Below, one piece after another: positions 1 through 6,416 of a stretch of 13,993 bases of DNA (positions are counted from its first letter, which is position 1; each line of letters starts with the position of its first letter). The stretch covers positions 1 to 13,993 of the forward strand of contig JAEZYO010000063.1 of NCBI GenBank assembly GCA_023419055.1, given 5' to 3'. Origin of the DNA: Pseudomonadota bacterium. Lineage in GTDB: Bacteria; Myxococcota; Polyangia; Polyangiales; Polyangiaceae. Under the pieces are notes generated by a model. That model saw only the letters and a program-made list of their open reading frames with translations. It was not told where the DNA came from and searched no databases. Position numbers and translations under genes: made by a program.

Positions 1-86
1 GGGCGGCACTGATCAGTTGTATCGGTTGCACGCGCGCTGCACGTTGCGACGTCGCTTCACGCGCGCTTTCGCGACTCGTGCGGAGA

Positions 87-1463
87 TCAAAGCCCGAGCT
101 CGAGTCGAAGCGCGTCGAATTCGGCAAAGTCGGCCTCGTTCGCTCGATAGACTCCGTCCTCGAGCGTGAACAACGAGGAGCCCCACGAACCGCTCTGAGT
201 CGGCTCCCAGAAGAACGTGCCGAGGCCGCGACCGTCCGGCAGGTCGCGCATCATTCGATTCGCGCGCGTTCGTTCGGGGTTGTACTCGGCGATCACGAAG
301 GAGACTCCGTCGAGGCTCTCGGCGAGCGCCTGAAACGTGTCCTCCCAGATCTCCGGCTTGCCCTGGAAAACCGTGTAACAAGAAAGGCCGACTACATCAA
401 CCTTCACGCCGCGCGCGCGCAGGTCGTCGACCCAGTCGCGAACCGCCGGAAAGCTCTGCGTCGTTTCGACGTGCAACATGATGTCGATCGTGGGATCGAC
501 GGCTTCGACCCCGTCCACGCCTGCCTTCAACAGCAAGGCGAGGTTATCGAAGTCGATCGCGCTCCCGTTCACGGAGTGAGTGACCATGTTCATGTTGCCC
601 CACTGATCGGGCTCGGGATCGTCTGCCGGCACGTGGATCAACAGACCTCCTGCGATCTCGTTGCCCAGCTGAACCATGTCCGGTCGCGCTCCGCCTTCGA
701 CCAGGGTGCGGACCACGCTCTCCGTGTAGGTCCTCACTTCGCTCGCGAGTTCCTCGATCGTGGCCACTCCGCGCCACGCCTCCGGAATGATTTGCTTCCC
801 GGGGTCGGCCCAGTTGTCGCTGTAGTGCAGGTCGAGCAAGAAGCCCATGTTGGCTTGCTTGACCTCTTGGGCGAACGCGAGCGTGTGCTGCTCGTCACAG
901 TAAGGCTCCGCCCTTCTGTACTGCTCTTCGCCCGTAGGGTTCGCGTAGCCGTAGAGCGCGTCGGGCTCGACGAAGCTTCGCAGTCGCACGTAGTTGAAGC
1001 CGTGGTTGCCCAGGATTTCCAGCATTCCTTTGCTGACGCCGTCGGTGTCGACGAACGTCGCGCCGCTCTCCACGGCCTCCTGAACGCTCGAAATATCGGC
1101 CCCCAGAATGAACCGTGCTTCGGCCGATTCACCCGATGCTCCGCCGTCACCCGCGCTCGCCGCGGTGTTTCCGGTTCCACCCGATGAGCTGACCTGCTCG
1201 CCTGCGGTGCCGCCGTCACCGGGACTTCCGGCGCCGTTCTCGGCTCCGCTCGAGCCGTTCTCGGCTCCGCTCGAGCTGGTATCACCGCTTGCGCCAGAGC
1301 CATCGCCCGCTTCACCGCCCCCTCCGGCGTTCGATGAAACCCGAGGTGGCTCGGAAGAGCAGTGGGAAAGGAGAGCGATTGCAGCCAATGCGCGCAGCCA
1401 CCGCGCAGCTTCCGATTCGAGCACTATTCGGCAGTGTCGCTCAGTCGAGCGCTCCTTCGCCAC
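87..1463 (-). CDS. GH53 endo-beta-1,4-galactanase, predicted surface lipoprotein
   Basis: Predicted to hydrolyse beta-1,4-galactan side chains of pectin (arabinogalactan endo-beta-1,4-galactanase, GH53). The 458-residue product has a short N-terminal hydrophobic segment (about 22-34) ending in a lipobox-like site at Cys35, then a Gly/Ser/Ala/Glu linker (about 43-114), then a TIM-barrel catalytic domain (about 118-456). GH53 landmarks are FILGADIS at 118-125, YVRLR at 158-162, DLHYSDNWADPG at 211-222, the acid/base Glu269 in LGNEI and the nucleophile Glu393 in IAEY. The length fits a GH53 domain plus linker. The start at 1463 is GTG; a second in-frame GTG (residue 14) would give a shorter, more typical lipoprotein signal, so the start is uncertain. 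It is transcribed divergently from the methyltransferase gene. No other polysaccharide-degradation gene is visible nearby. Confidence 0.9.
   Translation of the reverse strand: MAKERSTERHCRIVLESEAARWLRALAAIALLSHCSSEPPRVSSNAGGGGEAGDGSGASGDTSSSGAENGSSGAENGAGSPGDGGTAGEQVSSSGGTGNTAASAGDGGASGESAEARFILGADISSVQEAVESGATFVDTDGVSKGMLEILGNHGFNYVRLRSFVEPDALYGYANPTGEEQYRRAEPYCDEQHTLAFAQEVKQANMGFLLDLHYSDNWADPGKQIIPEAWRGVATIEELASEVRTYTESVVRTLVEGGARPDMVQLGNEIAGGLLIHVPADDPEPDQWGNMNMVTHSVNGSAIDFDNLALLLKAGVDGVEAVDPTIDIMLHVETTQSFPAVRDWVDDLRARGVKVDVVGLSCYTVFQGKPEIWEDTFQALAESLDGVSFVIAEYNPERTRANRMMRDLPDGRGLGTFFWEPTQSGSWGSSLFTLEDGVYRANEADFAEFDALRLELGL
1234..1275 (-). repeat. Perfect 21-bp tandem duplication in the galactanase linker
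   Basis: Two adjacent identical 21-bp units (1234-1254 and 1255-1275) in the linker-coding part of the GH53 gene. In protein they give the repeated SSGAENG heptad. The copies are identical at the DNA level, so the duplication is recent or still changing. Because 21 is a multiple of 3, copy-number change would alter linker length without shifting the frame. Confidence 0.85.
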
Positions 1464-1472
1464 CTCGAAATC

Positions 1473-1486
1473 CGCGATCGATCGCG
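1473..1486. promoter_or_regulatory. 14-bp perfect palindrome just upstream of the galactanase start
   Basis: CGCGATCGATCGCG reads the same on both strands. It ends 10 bp upstream of the GTG of the galactanase gene (minus strand), overlapping the usual Shine-Dalgarno zone. It could be an operator or an RNA hairpin near the ribosome site. Short GC-rich palindromes also arise by chance in such a genome, so the regulatory role is only a suggestion. Confidence 0.3.
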
Positions 1487-1603
1487 AACACTCGCCGGTT
1501 CTCCGACACGCGACGACAGCCTTCCCGTTCAGGCGATAGGAGGATCGAAAGCGGCACTCTCGTTTCGGAGATCGCTATCAGGGTCACGCGCGCCCCTCAT
1601 TGA

Positions 1604-1753
1604 GTTCGTTATTCCGTGGGGATGACGAACGACGAGCGTGGGATCGCGGGCCCAACGTTCCGACCGCGATCCGAGGGCGAGCTCCGTCGCCAAAAGTGGC
1701 GCGAACAGCCCTGGATGACGAGCGGCCAGCGGCCCGGCTTCGGTCGGGCCTGG
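1604..1753 (+). other. Run of four stem-loops upstream of the methyltransferase: possible structured leader RNA or repeat element
   Basis: This is the right half of the 310-bp gap 1464-1773, which holds no convincing gene. Stems seen by eye: 1604-1612 with 1622-1630 (9 pairs, one G-U); 1641-1649 with 1664-1672 (9 perfect pairs, GGATCGCGG/CCGCGATCC); 1688-1692 with 1697-1701 (5 pairs, AAAG loop); and 1731-1738 with 1743-1750 (8 pairs closing a C(UUCG)G tetraloop, one G-U), flanked by CCA/TGG at 1726-1728 and 1751-1753. The UUCG loop and both G-U pairs work only if the plus strand is the RNA. No U-run follows any stem, so they are not ordinary terminators. A 9-bp direct repeat GGATGACGA occurs at 1620-1628 and 1713-1721. 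I see no reliable promoter in 1487-1603. Confidence 0.4.
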
Positions 1754-1773
1754 CGCAGTGATAGGACGGGTCC

Positions 1774-3657
1774 GTGCAGCATCCCGACGAAGAACAGCGC
1801 GTTCGCACGCTGGTGGCGTCCGTGGTGGCCGCGCTGGAAGCCGAGCTCGTCCGCGATCCTGGCTTGGCCTACGACTCCTTGGTCGTGGGGGCGCTCCGGA
1901 GCTACGCGCTCGCAGCCGCTCGGGCGCGAAACATCCCGGAAGGGGTCGCACGCGAGGGCCGACTGTTCCAGGCGTCGCTTTCGCCGAGCTCGATGGTCGT
2001 GCCCCTGAGCATCGAGCTCGACCCCGCGCAGGTGGCTTACGACGTCGGGCACCTGCTCGAAGGCCTCTTGGCTCGCAACATCAAGGAAGAGAAGGGGCGG
2101 CTTCGGATTTTGCCCGCACGCGGTCGGAAGCAGAGCGGGAGCTTCTACACGTCGAGCGCGCTCAGCGCGCGAGTGGTGGAGAGCTGTCTCGAGGCTCGGA
2201 GAGAGCTCCCGCGCAGCGTGTGTGATCCCGCGGTGGGAGCAGGCGCGTTCTTGCTGGCCGCCGCAGAGGCCCTGCTCGCCCGGGGCGTCACGTCGCGGCG
2301 AGAGATCGTCGCCGAGCGCCTGTACGGGGTCGACATCTCGAGCCTCGCTATCGCCGTGGCGGAGCTTGCGTTGTGGCTCTGGGTCGGAGAGGCGGGCTTC
2401 TCGCCGCTCGACGCCGGACGACACCTGGTCGAGAGCGACACCCTCTCGGGTGACTGGACTGAACGCTTCCCGGAGATCGAGACGGCGGGCGGCTTCGAGC
2501 TCTTGATCGGTAACCCTCCCTGGATCGCGTACGCGGGGCGCGCCGCCCAGCCGCTCGACGCGAACCGCCGCGCGCGGTTGCAAGCGCGCTTCTCTGCCTT
2601 TCGAGGCTACCCGACCCTGCACGGCTTGTTCGTGGAGCGAGCAGCGGAGCTTGCACCCCGCGGGGTGATAGGTCTGCTCTTGCCGAGCCCTCTCGCCGAT
2701 CTCGACGGTTACCGCCCGGTGCGGCGCGCGCTCACGCGAACCCACGCGGTGGCGGAGCCGTTGCTCGAGTTCGGACAAGACGCATTTGCCACGGTGACGC
2801 AGCCTTGCTTCGCCCTGATCGCGGCGCCGAACGAAGAGGCGAGCGAGGGTCGAGACGCCGCCTTTCGACTCGTCGAGCGACAACGCAGAGACGGCGCAGC
2901 CGCCGAAGTGAAGACGCCGCGCGCGATCGAGAGGTTGTCCGAGCGTCCGAGCTTCCCGAGGGAGCTCTTCGGCGAAATGGGCTTTCAGAGCAACCGCGTC
3001 GTGACAGAGCGCCTGTTTCGTCGAGGGGTGCCGGGCGAAGGCCACGACTACCCCTTGCTCGAAGGCAAGGACGTGGCCGAGTTTCGCGTCGGGAGCGCGC
3101 GCCTGTTCTTGAAGCCCGATCGGGATCTGCTTTCGAAGCTCGGGGTCAAGCTGCGGCCGGAGAGTGAGTATCAGCGCGTGAGCTTCGTCGTGCGCCAGAC
3201 CGCCAAGGTGACGATCGCCGCGCTGCACTCGGGGCTGCCGTTCCGCAACACCTTGATCGCAGGCTTCCGTCACGAGCTACTCCAACCGGAGGTGATGGTG
3301 GGGCTCTTGAACAGCGCGCTCTATCGCGCGCTTCACCTCTCGCGCCAGCGAGACGCTCGCCAGGCGACCTTCCCGCAAGTCAAGGTCGCGCACCTGCGCG
3401 CCCTGCCGCTCCCTCCGCTCGACGTCGAGCTGCTCGGCAGAATCGCGTCACTCGCTCGACGCGCGACCCGAGAGGGCGTATCGCCGTCGCTGCGTACGGA
3501 GCTCGACTCGGCGGTGTTCGACGCGTTCGATGTCTCGACCACCGAGCGCGAAGAGGTGCTCGACTTCATCCGGCAGCGCGCGCCCGAGCTCGGTCACGGC
3601 GCGAACGCGGGCAGCACGTCGAGCGACGGAGCGACACTCCTCACCGCGCCGGCGTGA
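1774..3657 (+). CDS. Class I N6-adenine DNA methyltransferase, Eco57I/TaqI type, apparently solitary
   Basis: Predicted to transfer a methyl group from S-adenosylmethionine to adenine N6 in a specific DNA sequence. In the 627-residue product, residues 1-115 are a helical region of no recognised type. Motif X is SGSFYT (121-126), motif I (SAM binding) is DPAVGAGAFL (151-160), an acidic GVDISS follows at 185-190, and the catalytic motif IV is NPPW (247-250). Residues about 427-550 resemble the TaqI C-terminal target-recognition region, including GLPFRNT near 487-493. I see no PD-(D/E)xK or other nuclease motif in the N-terminal part, and no neighbour looks like a restriction enzyme, so it may be an orphan methylase. 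The GTG start is supported by AGGA at 1763-1766. Its 3' end overlaps the next, convergent gene by 64 bp. Confidence 0.88.
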   Translation: MQHPDEEQRVRTLVASVVAALEAELVRDPGLAYDSLVVGALRSYALAAARARNIPEGVAREGRLFQASLSPSSMVVPLSIELDPAQVAYDVGHLLEGLLARNIKEEKGRLRILPARGRKQSGSFYTSSALSARVVESCLEARRELPRSVCDPAVGAGAFLLAAAEALLARGVTSRREIVAERLYGVDISSLAIAVAELALWLWVGEAGFSPLDAGRHLVESDTLSGDWTERFPEIETAGGFELLIGNPPWIAYAGRAAQPLDANRRARLQARFSAFRGYPTLHGLFVERAAELAPRGVIGLLLPSPLADLDGYRPVRRALTRTHAVAEPLLEFGQDAFATVTQPCFALIAAPNEEASEGRDAAFRLVERQRRDGAAAEVKTPRAIERLSERPSFPRELFGEMGFQSNRVVTERLFRRGVPGEGHDYPLLEGKDVAEFRVGSARLFLKPDRDLLSKLGVKLRPESEYQRVSFVVRQTAKVTIAALHSGLPFRNTLIAGFRHELLQPEVMVGLLNSALYRALHLSRQRDARQATFPQVKVAHLRALPLPPLDVELLGRIASLARRATREGVSPSLRTELDSAVFDAFDVSTTEREEVLDFIRQRAPELGHGANAGSTSSDGATLLTAPA

Positions 3658-4538
3658 CGCTCGGCGAAATCGGAGAAGAGCGCCGGGTCGATGCAAGCCG
3701 CCAGGATCTCCAGGGACTCCACGAGTCGCGGGCCCGAGCGATTGAAGTAGGCGTTGCCGTCGCTCACGAAGACACGCGTGCCCGCCTGCATCCAGCGCTC
3801 CCAGGGGAGCCGCTCTCGCAGCAGCCCGATTTCCCGCGTCGCGTGCGCGAGATCGTAGCCGCACGGCTTCACGAGGACGAGCTCCGGATCGAGCGCCTCG
3901 AGCTCGGTCAGGTTCAGCGTCGGCGCCATCTCGCCCGCGCGCGTGACGAGCGGCGTGCCTCCCGCGAGCTCGATGAGCTCCGGCATCCAGAGTCCCCCCA
4001 CCATGATCGGCGAGAGCCACTCGAGCGAGAGCACGCGCGGTCGTCGCGCCACCTGCGCGCGGTCGCGGACGGCCTGCACGCGCTGGGAGAGCGCGGCGCG
4101 GAGCGGCCCAGGGTCCTCGTCGATCGCCGAGGCGACGGAGCCGACGTCGTCGAAGACGTCCGAGAGCGTGCGAGGGTGGAGCGTGACGACGGCGACGTCT
4201 CTCCGTGAGAGGCGCGAGAGCGCGCTACGCACGTCGTCGATCCCGATGGCGCACACGTCGCAAAGATCCTGAGTCACCACGACGTCGGGCCGCGCGTCCT
4301 CGAGCGCCTCGAGATCGAGCTCGTAGATCGAGAGTGACTGTGCGACGAGCTCGCGCACCCCGAGGTCGATGGCCTCGCTGCTCGGCAAGCCGCCCACGCG
4401 CGCTCGCGTGAGGACGGGTACCGCCGCGAGATCGGAGGGAAAGTCGCACTCGTGGGAGCGCCCGACCAGGCTCTCACGGGCGCCGAGCGCACACACGATC
4501 TCGGTCGCGGAGGGGAGGAGCGAGACGATCCGCGGCAT
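3594..4538 (-). CDS. BtuF-like cobalamin-binding protein without signal peptide
   Basis: A periplasmic-binding-protein fold of the BtuF/FecB class (COG0614), usually annotated as cobalamin-binding protein. The 314-residue product starts directly with MPRIVSLLPSATEIVCALG, so there is no signal peptide or lipobox and the protein should be cytoplasmic. Family landmarks: LVGRSHECDFP (24-34), TQDLCDVCA (89-97) with Cys93 and Cys96, a VLSLEWLSP stretch (169-177), MPELIELAGG (185-194) and VLVKPCGYDL (221-230). No BtuC/BtuD permease or ATPase gene is next to it, so it is not an evident part of a complete transporter here; a cytoplasmic corrinoid-binding role is possible but unproven. The ATG lacks an obvious Shine-Dalgarno. 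Its start lies 8 bp from the divergent kinase gene, and its 3' end runs into the methyltransferase gene. Confidence 0.82.
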   Translation of the reverse strand: MPRIVSLLPSATEIVCALGARESLVGRSHECDFPSDLAAVPVLTRARVGGLPSSEAIDLGVRELVAQSLSIYELDLEALEDARPDVVVTQDLCDVCAIGIDDVRSALSRLSRRDVAVVTLHPRTLSDVFDDVGSVASAIDEDPGPLRAALSQRVQAVRDRAQVARRPRVLSLEWLSPIMVGGLWMPELIELAGGTPLVTRAGEMAPTLNLTELEALDPELVLVKPCGYDLAHATREIGLLRERLPWERWMQAGTRVFVSDGNAYFNRSGPRLVESLEILAACIDPALFSDFAERHAGAVRSVAPSLDVLPAFAP

Positions 4539-4546
4539 CTTGGTTC

Positions 4547-5821
4547 GTGCTATCGACCTTACCCGAGCGCGTGACCCGACGGGACCCGTTGACGATCGAT
4601 TTCAAGTGGCTGACCTGGCTGCGCTGGGGCGCGGTCGCCTGCCAGGTGCTGGTCGTCCTCGTGGTCCACTACGGGCTCGGGGTTCGGCTGCCGATCCCGG
4701 CGCTCGCCGTGGTCGTGGCGCTCGAGGTGGCGCTCAACGTGGCGAGCAGCTCCTGGCTCGGCCGCGGGGGGACCGCGCGAGCGTCGCACGTGGCCGGCGT
4801 CGTGGGCGCGGACATTTTGCTCTTCACCGTCCTGCTCTTCTTCACCGGTGGGACTTCGAATCCGTTCAGCGCGTTCTACCTCGTGTACATCGCGCTCGCC
4901 GCGGTGGTTCTGCCCCCGCGGCTGAGCTTCGCGCTCGTCGCCTTCGCGCTCTTCTGCTCGTCCCTCCTGTTCGCGAGCCACGTGTCGTTGCCGAACGAGA
5001 GCGATCATCACCACGAAGATCTCGGCTGGCGCTTGCGGGGCTCCTGGGTCGCTCTAGGAGCGGCGGCTTCCCTGATCGTCTACTTTCTGAACCGCGTCCT
5101 CAGGGAGCTCTCGGAGCGCGAGCGTGAGCTCGAGGAAGCTCGCTGGTCGAACGCTCGCAAGGAGCGGCTGGCCTCGCTCGCCACGCTGGCCGCGGGCGCG
5201 GCGCACGAGCTCGCCTCTCCGCTCGCCACCATCGCCGTCGCGGCCACCGAGCTCGAGAAGCAGCTCGGCGGCAAGCCGGAGCTCGGCGGCGCTCTCGAAG
5301 ACGCGGCCCTGATCCGGAGCCAGGTCGAGCGCTGCCGGGCCGTGCTCGATCAGCTCGCGACGGACGCGGGGCAGGGCGCCGGGGCGTTGCCGCGAAAGCT
5401 CTCGACCTGGGACTTGCTCGAGCGAGCCTCCGAGGGGCTCGAAGCGCCACGACTCGAAATCAGCGTCGCGGAGGGAGCGGAGTCGCTCTGCGCGCCCGAG
5501 AAGCCGTTGGTCCAGGCGCTCCGCAGCCTGATCAAGAACGGCCTCGAGGCGAGCGTCCCGGAGAAGGTGGCGATCACCGTCACTCATCAAAATGATGGCG
5601 TGCGGTTTCGCATCGAGGACCGCGGTCCGGGCATGTCCCCCGACGTGGCGGAGCGCGCGGGCGAGCCGTTCTTCACGACCAAGGGCAAGAACGGGATGGG
5701 CCTCGGGCTGTTTCTGGCCCGCAGCGTCGCCGAGCAGCTCGGCGGGGCGCTCGAGCTCGAGAGCCGCTCCGGCTCGGGGACGCGCGCGACCCTGTTCTTG
5801 CCGAAGGAGGTGGCGGCGTGA
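4547..5821 (+). CDS. regB: RegB/PrrB/ActS-type redox-sensing membrane histidine kinase
   Basis: A sensor kinase expected to autophosphorylate on His and pass the phosphate to the RegA-like product of the next gene, in response to quinone redox state or oxygen. The 424-residue protein has about six hydrophobic segments (roughly 22-180). The RegB quinone-site heptapeptide GGxxNPF is present as GGTSNPF (101-107). The H-box AAGAAHELASPLATIA contains His220. Cys263 in QVERCRAVL lies where RegB carries its redox-active cysteine (43 residues after the His; 40 in Rhodobacter from memory). The N-box Asn331 (IKNGLEAS), G1 EDRGPGM (357-363) and G2 GMGLGLFL (383-390) complete the catalytic domain. The start is GTG at 4547; a second in-frame GTG at 4571 is an alternative. 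It overlaps the regulator gene by 4 bp (GTGA), so the two are translationally coupled. Confidence 0.87.
   Translation: MLSTLPERVTRRDPLTIDFKWLTWLRWGAVACQVLVVLVVHYGLGVRLPIPALAVVVALEVALNVASSSWLGRGGTARASHVAGVVGADILLFTVLLFFTGGTSNPFSAFYLVYIALAAVVLPPRLSFALVAFALFCSSLLFASHVSLPNESDHHHEDLGWRLRGSWVALGAAASLIVYFLNRVLRELSERERELEEARWSNARKERLASLATLAAGAAHELASPLATIAVAATELEKQLGGKPELGGALEDAALIRSQVERCRAVLDQLATDAGQGAGALPRKLSTWDLLERASEGLEAPRLEISVAEGAESLCAPEKPLVQALRSLIKNGLEASVPEKVAITVTHQNDGVRFRIEDRGPGMSPDVAERAGEPFFTTKGKNGMGLGLFLARSVAEQLGGALELESRSGSGTRATLFLPKEVAA
5804..5810 (+). promoter_or_regulatory. Strong Shine-Dalgarno for the regA-like gene, inside the end of regB
   Basis: AAGGAGG lies 7 bases before the GTG at 5818. 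It supports that start and the 4-bp overlap with the regB-like stop codon. It is the best ribosome site in the window, which suggests the regulator is made at least as abundantly as the kinase. Confidence 0.75.
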
Positions 5822-6354
5822 GCGACGACACCAAGGCGACGCTCCTGATCGTCGACGACGACGAGGTCCTGTGTCGCCGGCTCGGGCGCGCCCTCGAGCA
5901 GCGCGGCTACGCGGTCACCGTGGCGTTCGACGCCGAGCGGGCGCTCGAGCTCGCGCGTGCCGAAGCGCCGGAGTACGCCGTGGTGGATCTCCGGCTCGGC
6001 GACGCCCAGGGCCTCGACGTCGTGAGAGGCCTGCTCGAGCTCGAGCGAGCCACTCGGGTGGTCGTGCTCACGGGCTACGGCTCCATCGCCTCCGCGGTGG
6101 AGGCGATGCGCCTCGGGGCGGTCCACTACTTGACGAAGCCCGCCGACGCGGACCAAGTCGACGCCGCGTTGAAGGGCAGCACGACCGAAAACCTTTCCGA
6201 CAATCCGACGCCGAGCCTCGCGCGCACGGAGTGGGAGCATATCCAGAGAGTGATGTCGGACGTCGGCGGCAACGTGTCCGAAGCCGCGCGCCGCCTCGGC
6301 CTCCACCGCCGCTCTTTACAGCGGAAGCTCGGTAAGCTGCCCCCGCGACGTTGA
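5818..6354 (+). CDS. regA: RegA/PrrA/ActR-type response regulator with Fis-type helix-turn-helix
   Basis: A DNA-binding partner of the upstream kinase. The 178-residue protein has a receiver domain (about 8-118) with acidic pocket Asp13-Asp14, phosphoacceptor Asp57 in VVDLRLG, Thr85 in VVLTGYGS and Lys107 in LTKPAD. A linker with NPTPS follows, then a Fis-like DNA-binding domain (about 137-175). The stretches EWEHIQRV (138-145) and GLHRRSLQRKL (161-171) are the hallmark of the RegA family, where the recognition helix is almost invariant; that near-invariance is family knowledge. It is the usual length for RegA (about 180 residues). The gene ends 7 bp before a palindrome matching the RegA-type site, and the TonB receptor operon follows in the same direction with no terminator visible. 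Confidence 0.88.
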   Translation: MSDDTKATLLIVDDDEVLCRRLGRALEQRGYAVTVAFDAERALELARAEAPEYAVVDLRLGDAQGLDVVRGLLELERATRVVVLTGYGSIASAVEAMRLGAVHYLTKPADADQVDAALKGSTTENLSDNPTPSLARTEWEHIQRVMSDVGGNVSEAARRLGLHRRSLQRKLGKLPPRR

Positions 6355-6361
6355 GCCCTAC

Positions 6362-6380
6362 CTGCGACCATTTGTCGCAG
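6362..6380. promoter_or_regulatory. 19-bp perfect inverted repeat, likely RegA-family binding site
   Basis: CTGCGAC-CATTT-GTCGCAG: 7-bp perfect arms separated by 5 bases, in the 61-bp gap between the regA-like gene and TonB receptor 1. The consensus I recall for RegR/RegA-type regulators is GNGRC-N5-GNCGC (spacer beginning RTT). All informative arm positions match with exactly the right spacing; of the three informative spacer positions only one matches. The centre (6371) is 45 bp upstream of the receptor ATG. If TAGGGT at 6403-6408 is the -10 element, the site would sit near -42, typical for an activator. Binding itself is inferred. Confidence 0.6.
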
Positions 6381-6402
6381 CGTCAGCGGGGCCCGATCTG
6401 GC

Positions 6403-6416
6403 TAGGGTGCGCCCTA
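6403..6416 (+). promoter_or_regulatory. TAGGG-TGCG-CCCTA inverted repeat over the Shine-Dalgarno and start of TonB receptor 1
   Basis: A 5-bp stem with a 4-base loop whose left arm contains AGGG (6404-6407), the likely ribosome site, and whose right arm ends on the A of the ATG at 6416. As RNA it could mask translation initiation. As DNA, TAGGGT (6403-6408) could instead be a -10 element giving a very short leader. The AGGG-to-ATG spacing of 8 favours the ATG at 6416 over the upstream in-frame GTG at 6407. Confidence 0.35.

Noticed and set aside
46..73. GCGACGTCGC palindrome and CGCG-CTTT-CGCG downstream of the galactanase stop
   Set aside because: The first lacks the 5-base spacer of a RegA-type site; the second is a 4-bp stem without a U-run, so neither supports an operator or terminator.
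78..1187. Long plus-strand open frame opposite the galactanase gene
   Set aside because: It is antisense to a clear GH53 domain with catalytic residues; the protein has no recognisable motif and long shadow frames are expected at this GC content.
1538..1543. AGGAGG, a perfect Shine-Dalgarno-like hexamer in the divergent gap
   Set aside because: No ATG, GTG or TTG follows at a usable distance on the plus strand, so no gene is supported.
1563..1581. TTTCGG and TATCAG as a possible promoter for the hairpin region
   Set aside because: The two hexamers are far too close for -35/-10 spacing, and no better -35 lies 17 bp upstream of TATCAG.
1616..2008. 130-codon plus-strand frame starting at 1616, across the hairpin region
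   Set aside because: It runs out of frame into the methyltransferase gene and has no recognisable domain. The part before 1774 could still be a repeat element, so the region is reported as structure instead.
1609..3273. 554-codon minus-strand open frame opposite the methyltransferase gene
   Set aside because: The plus strand encodes intact methyltransferase motifs through the same region; the minus-strand product is Arg/His-rich with no domain.
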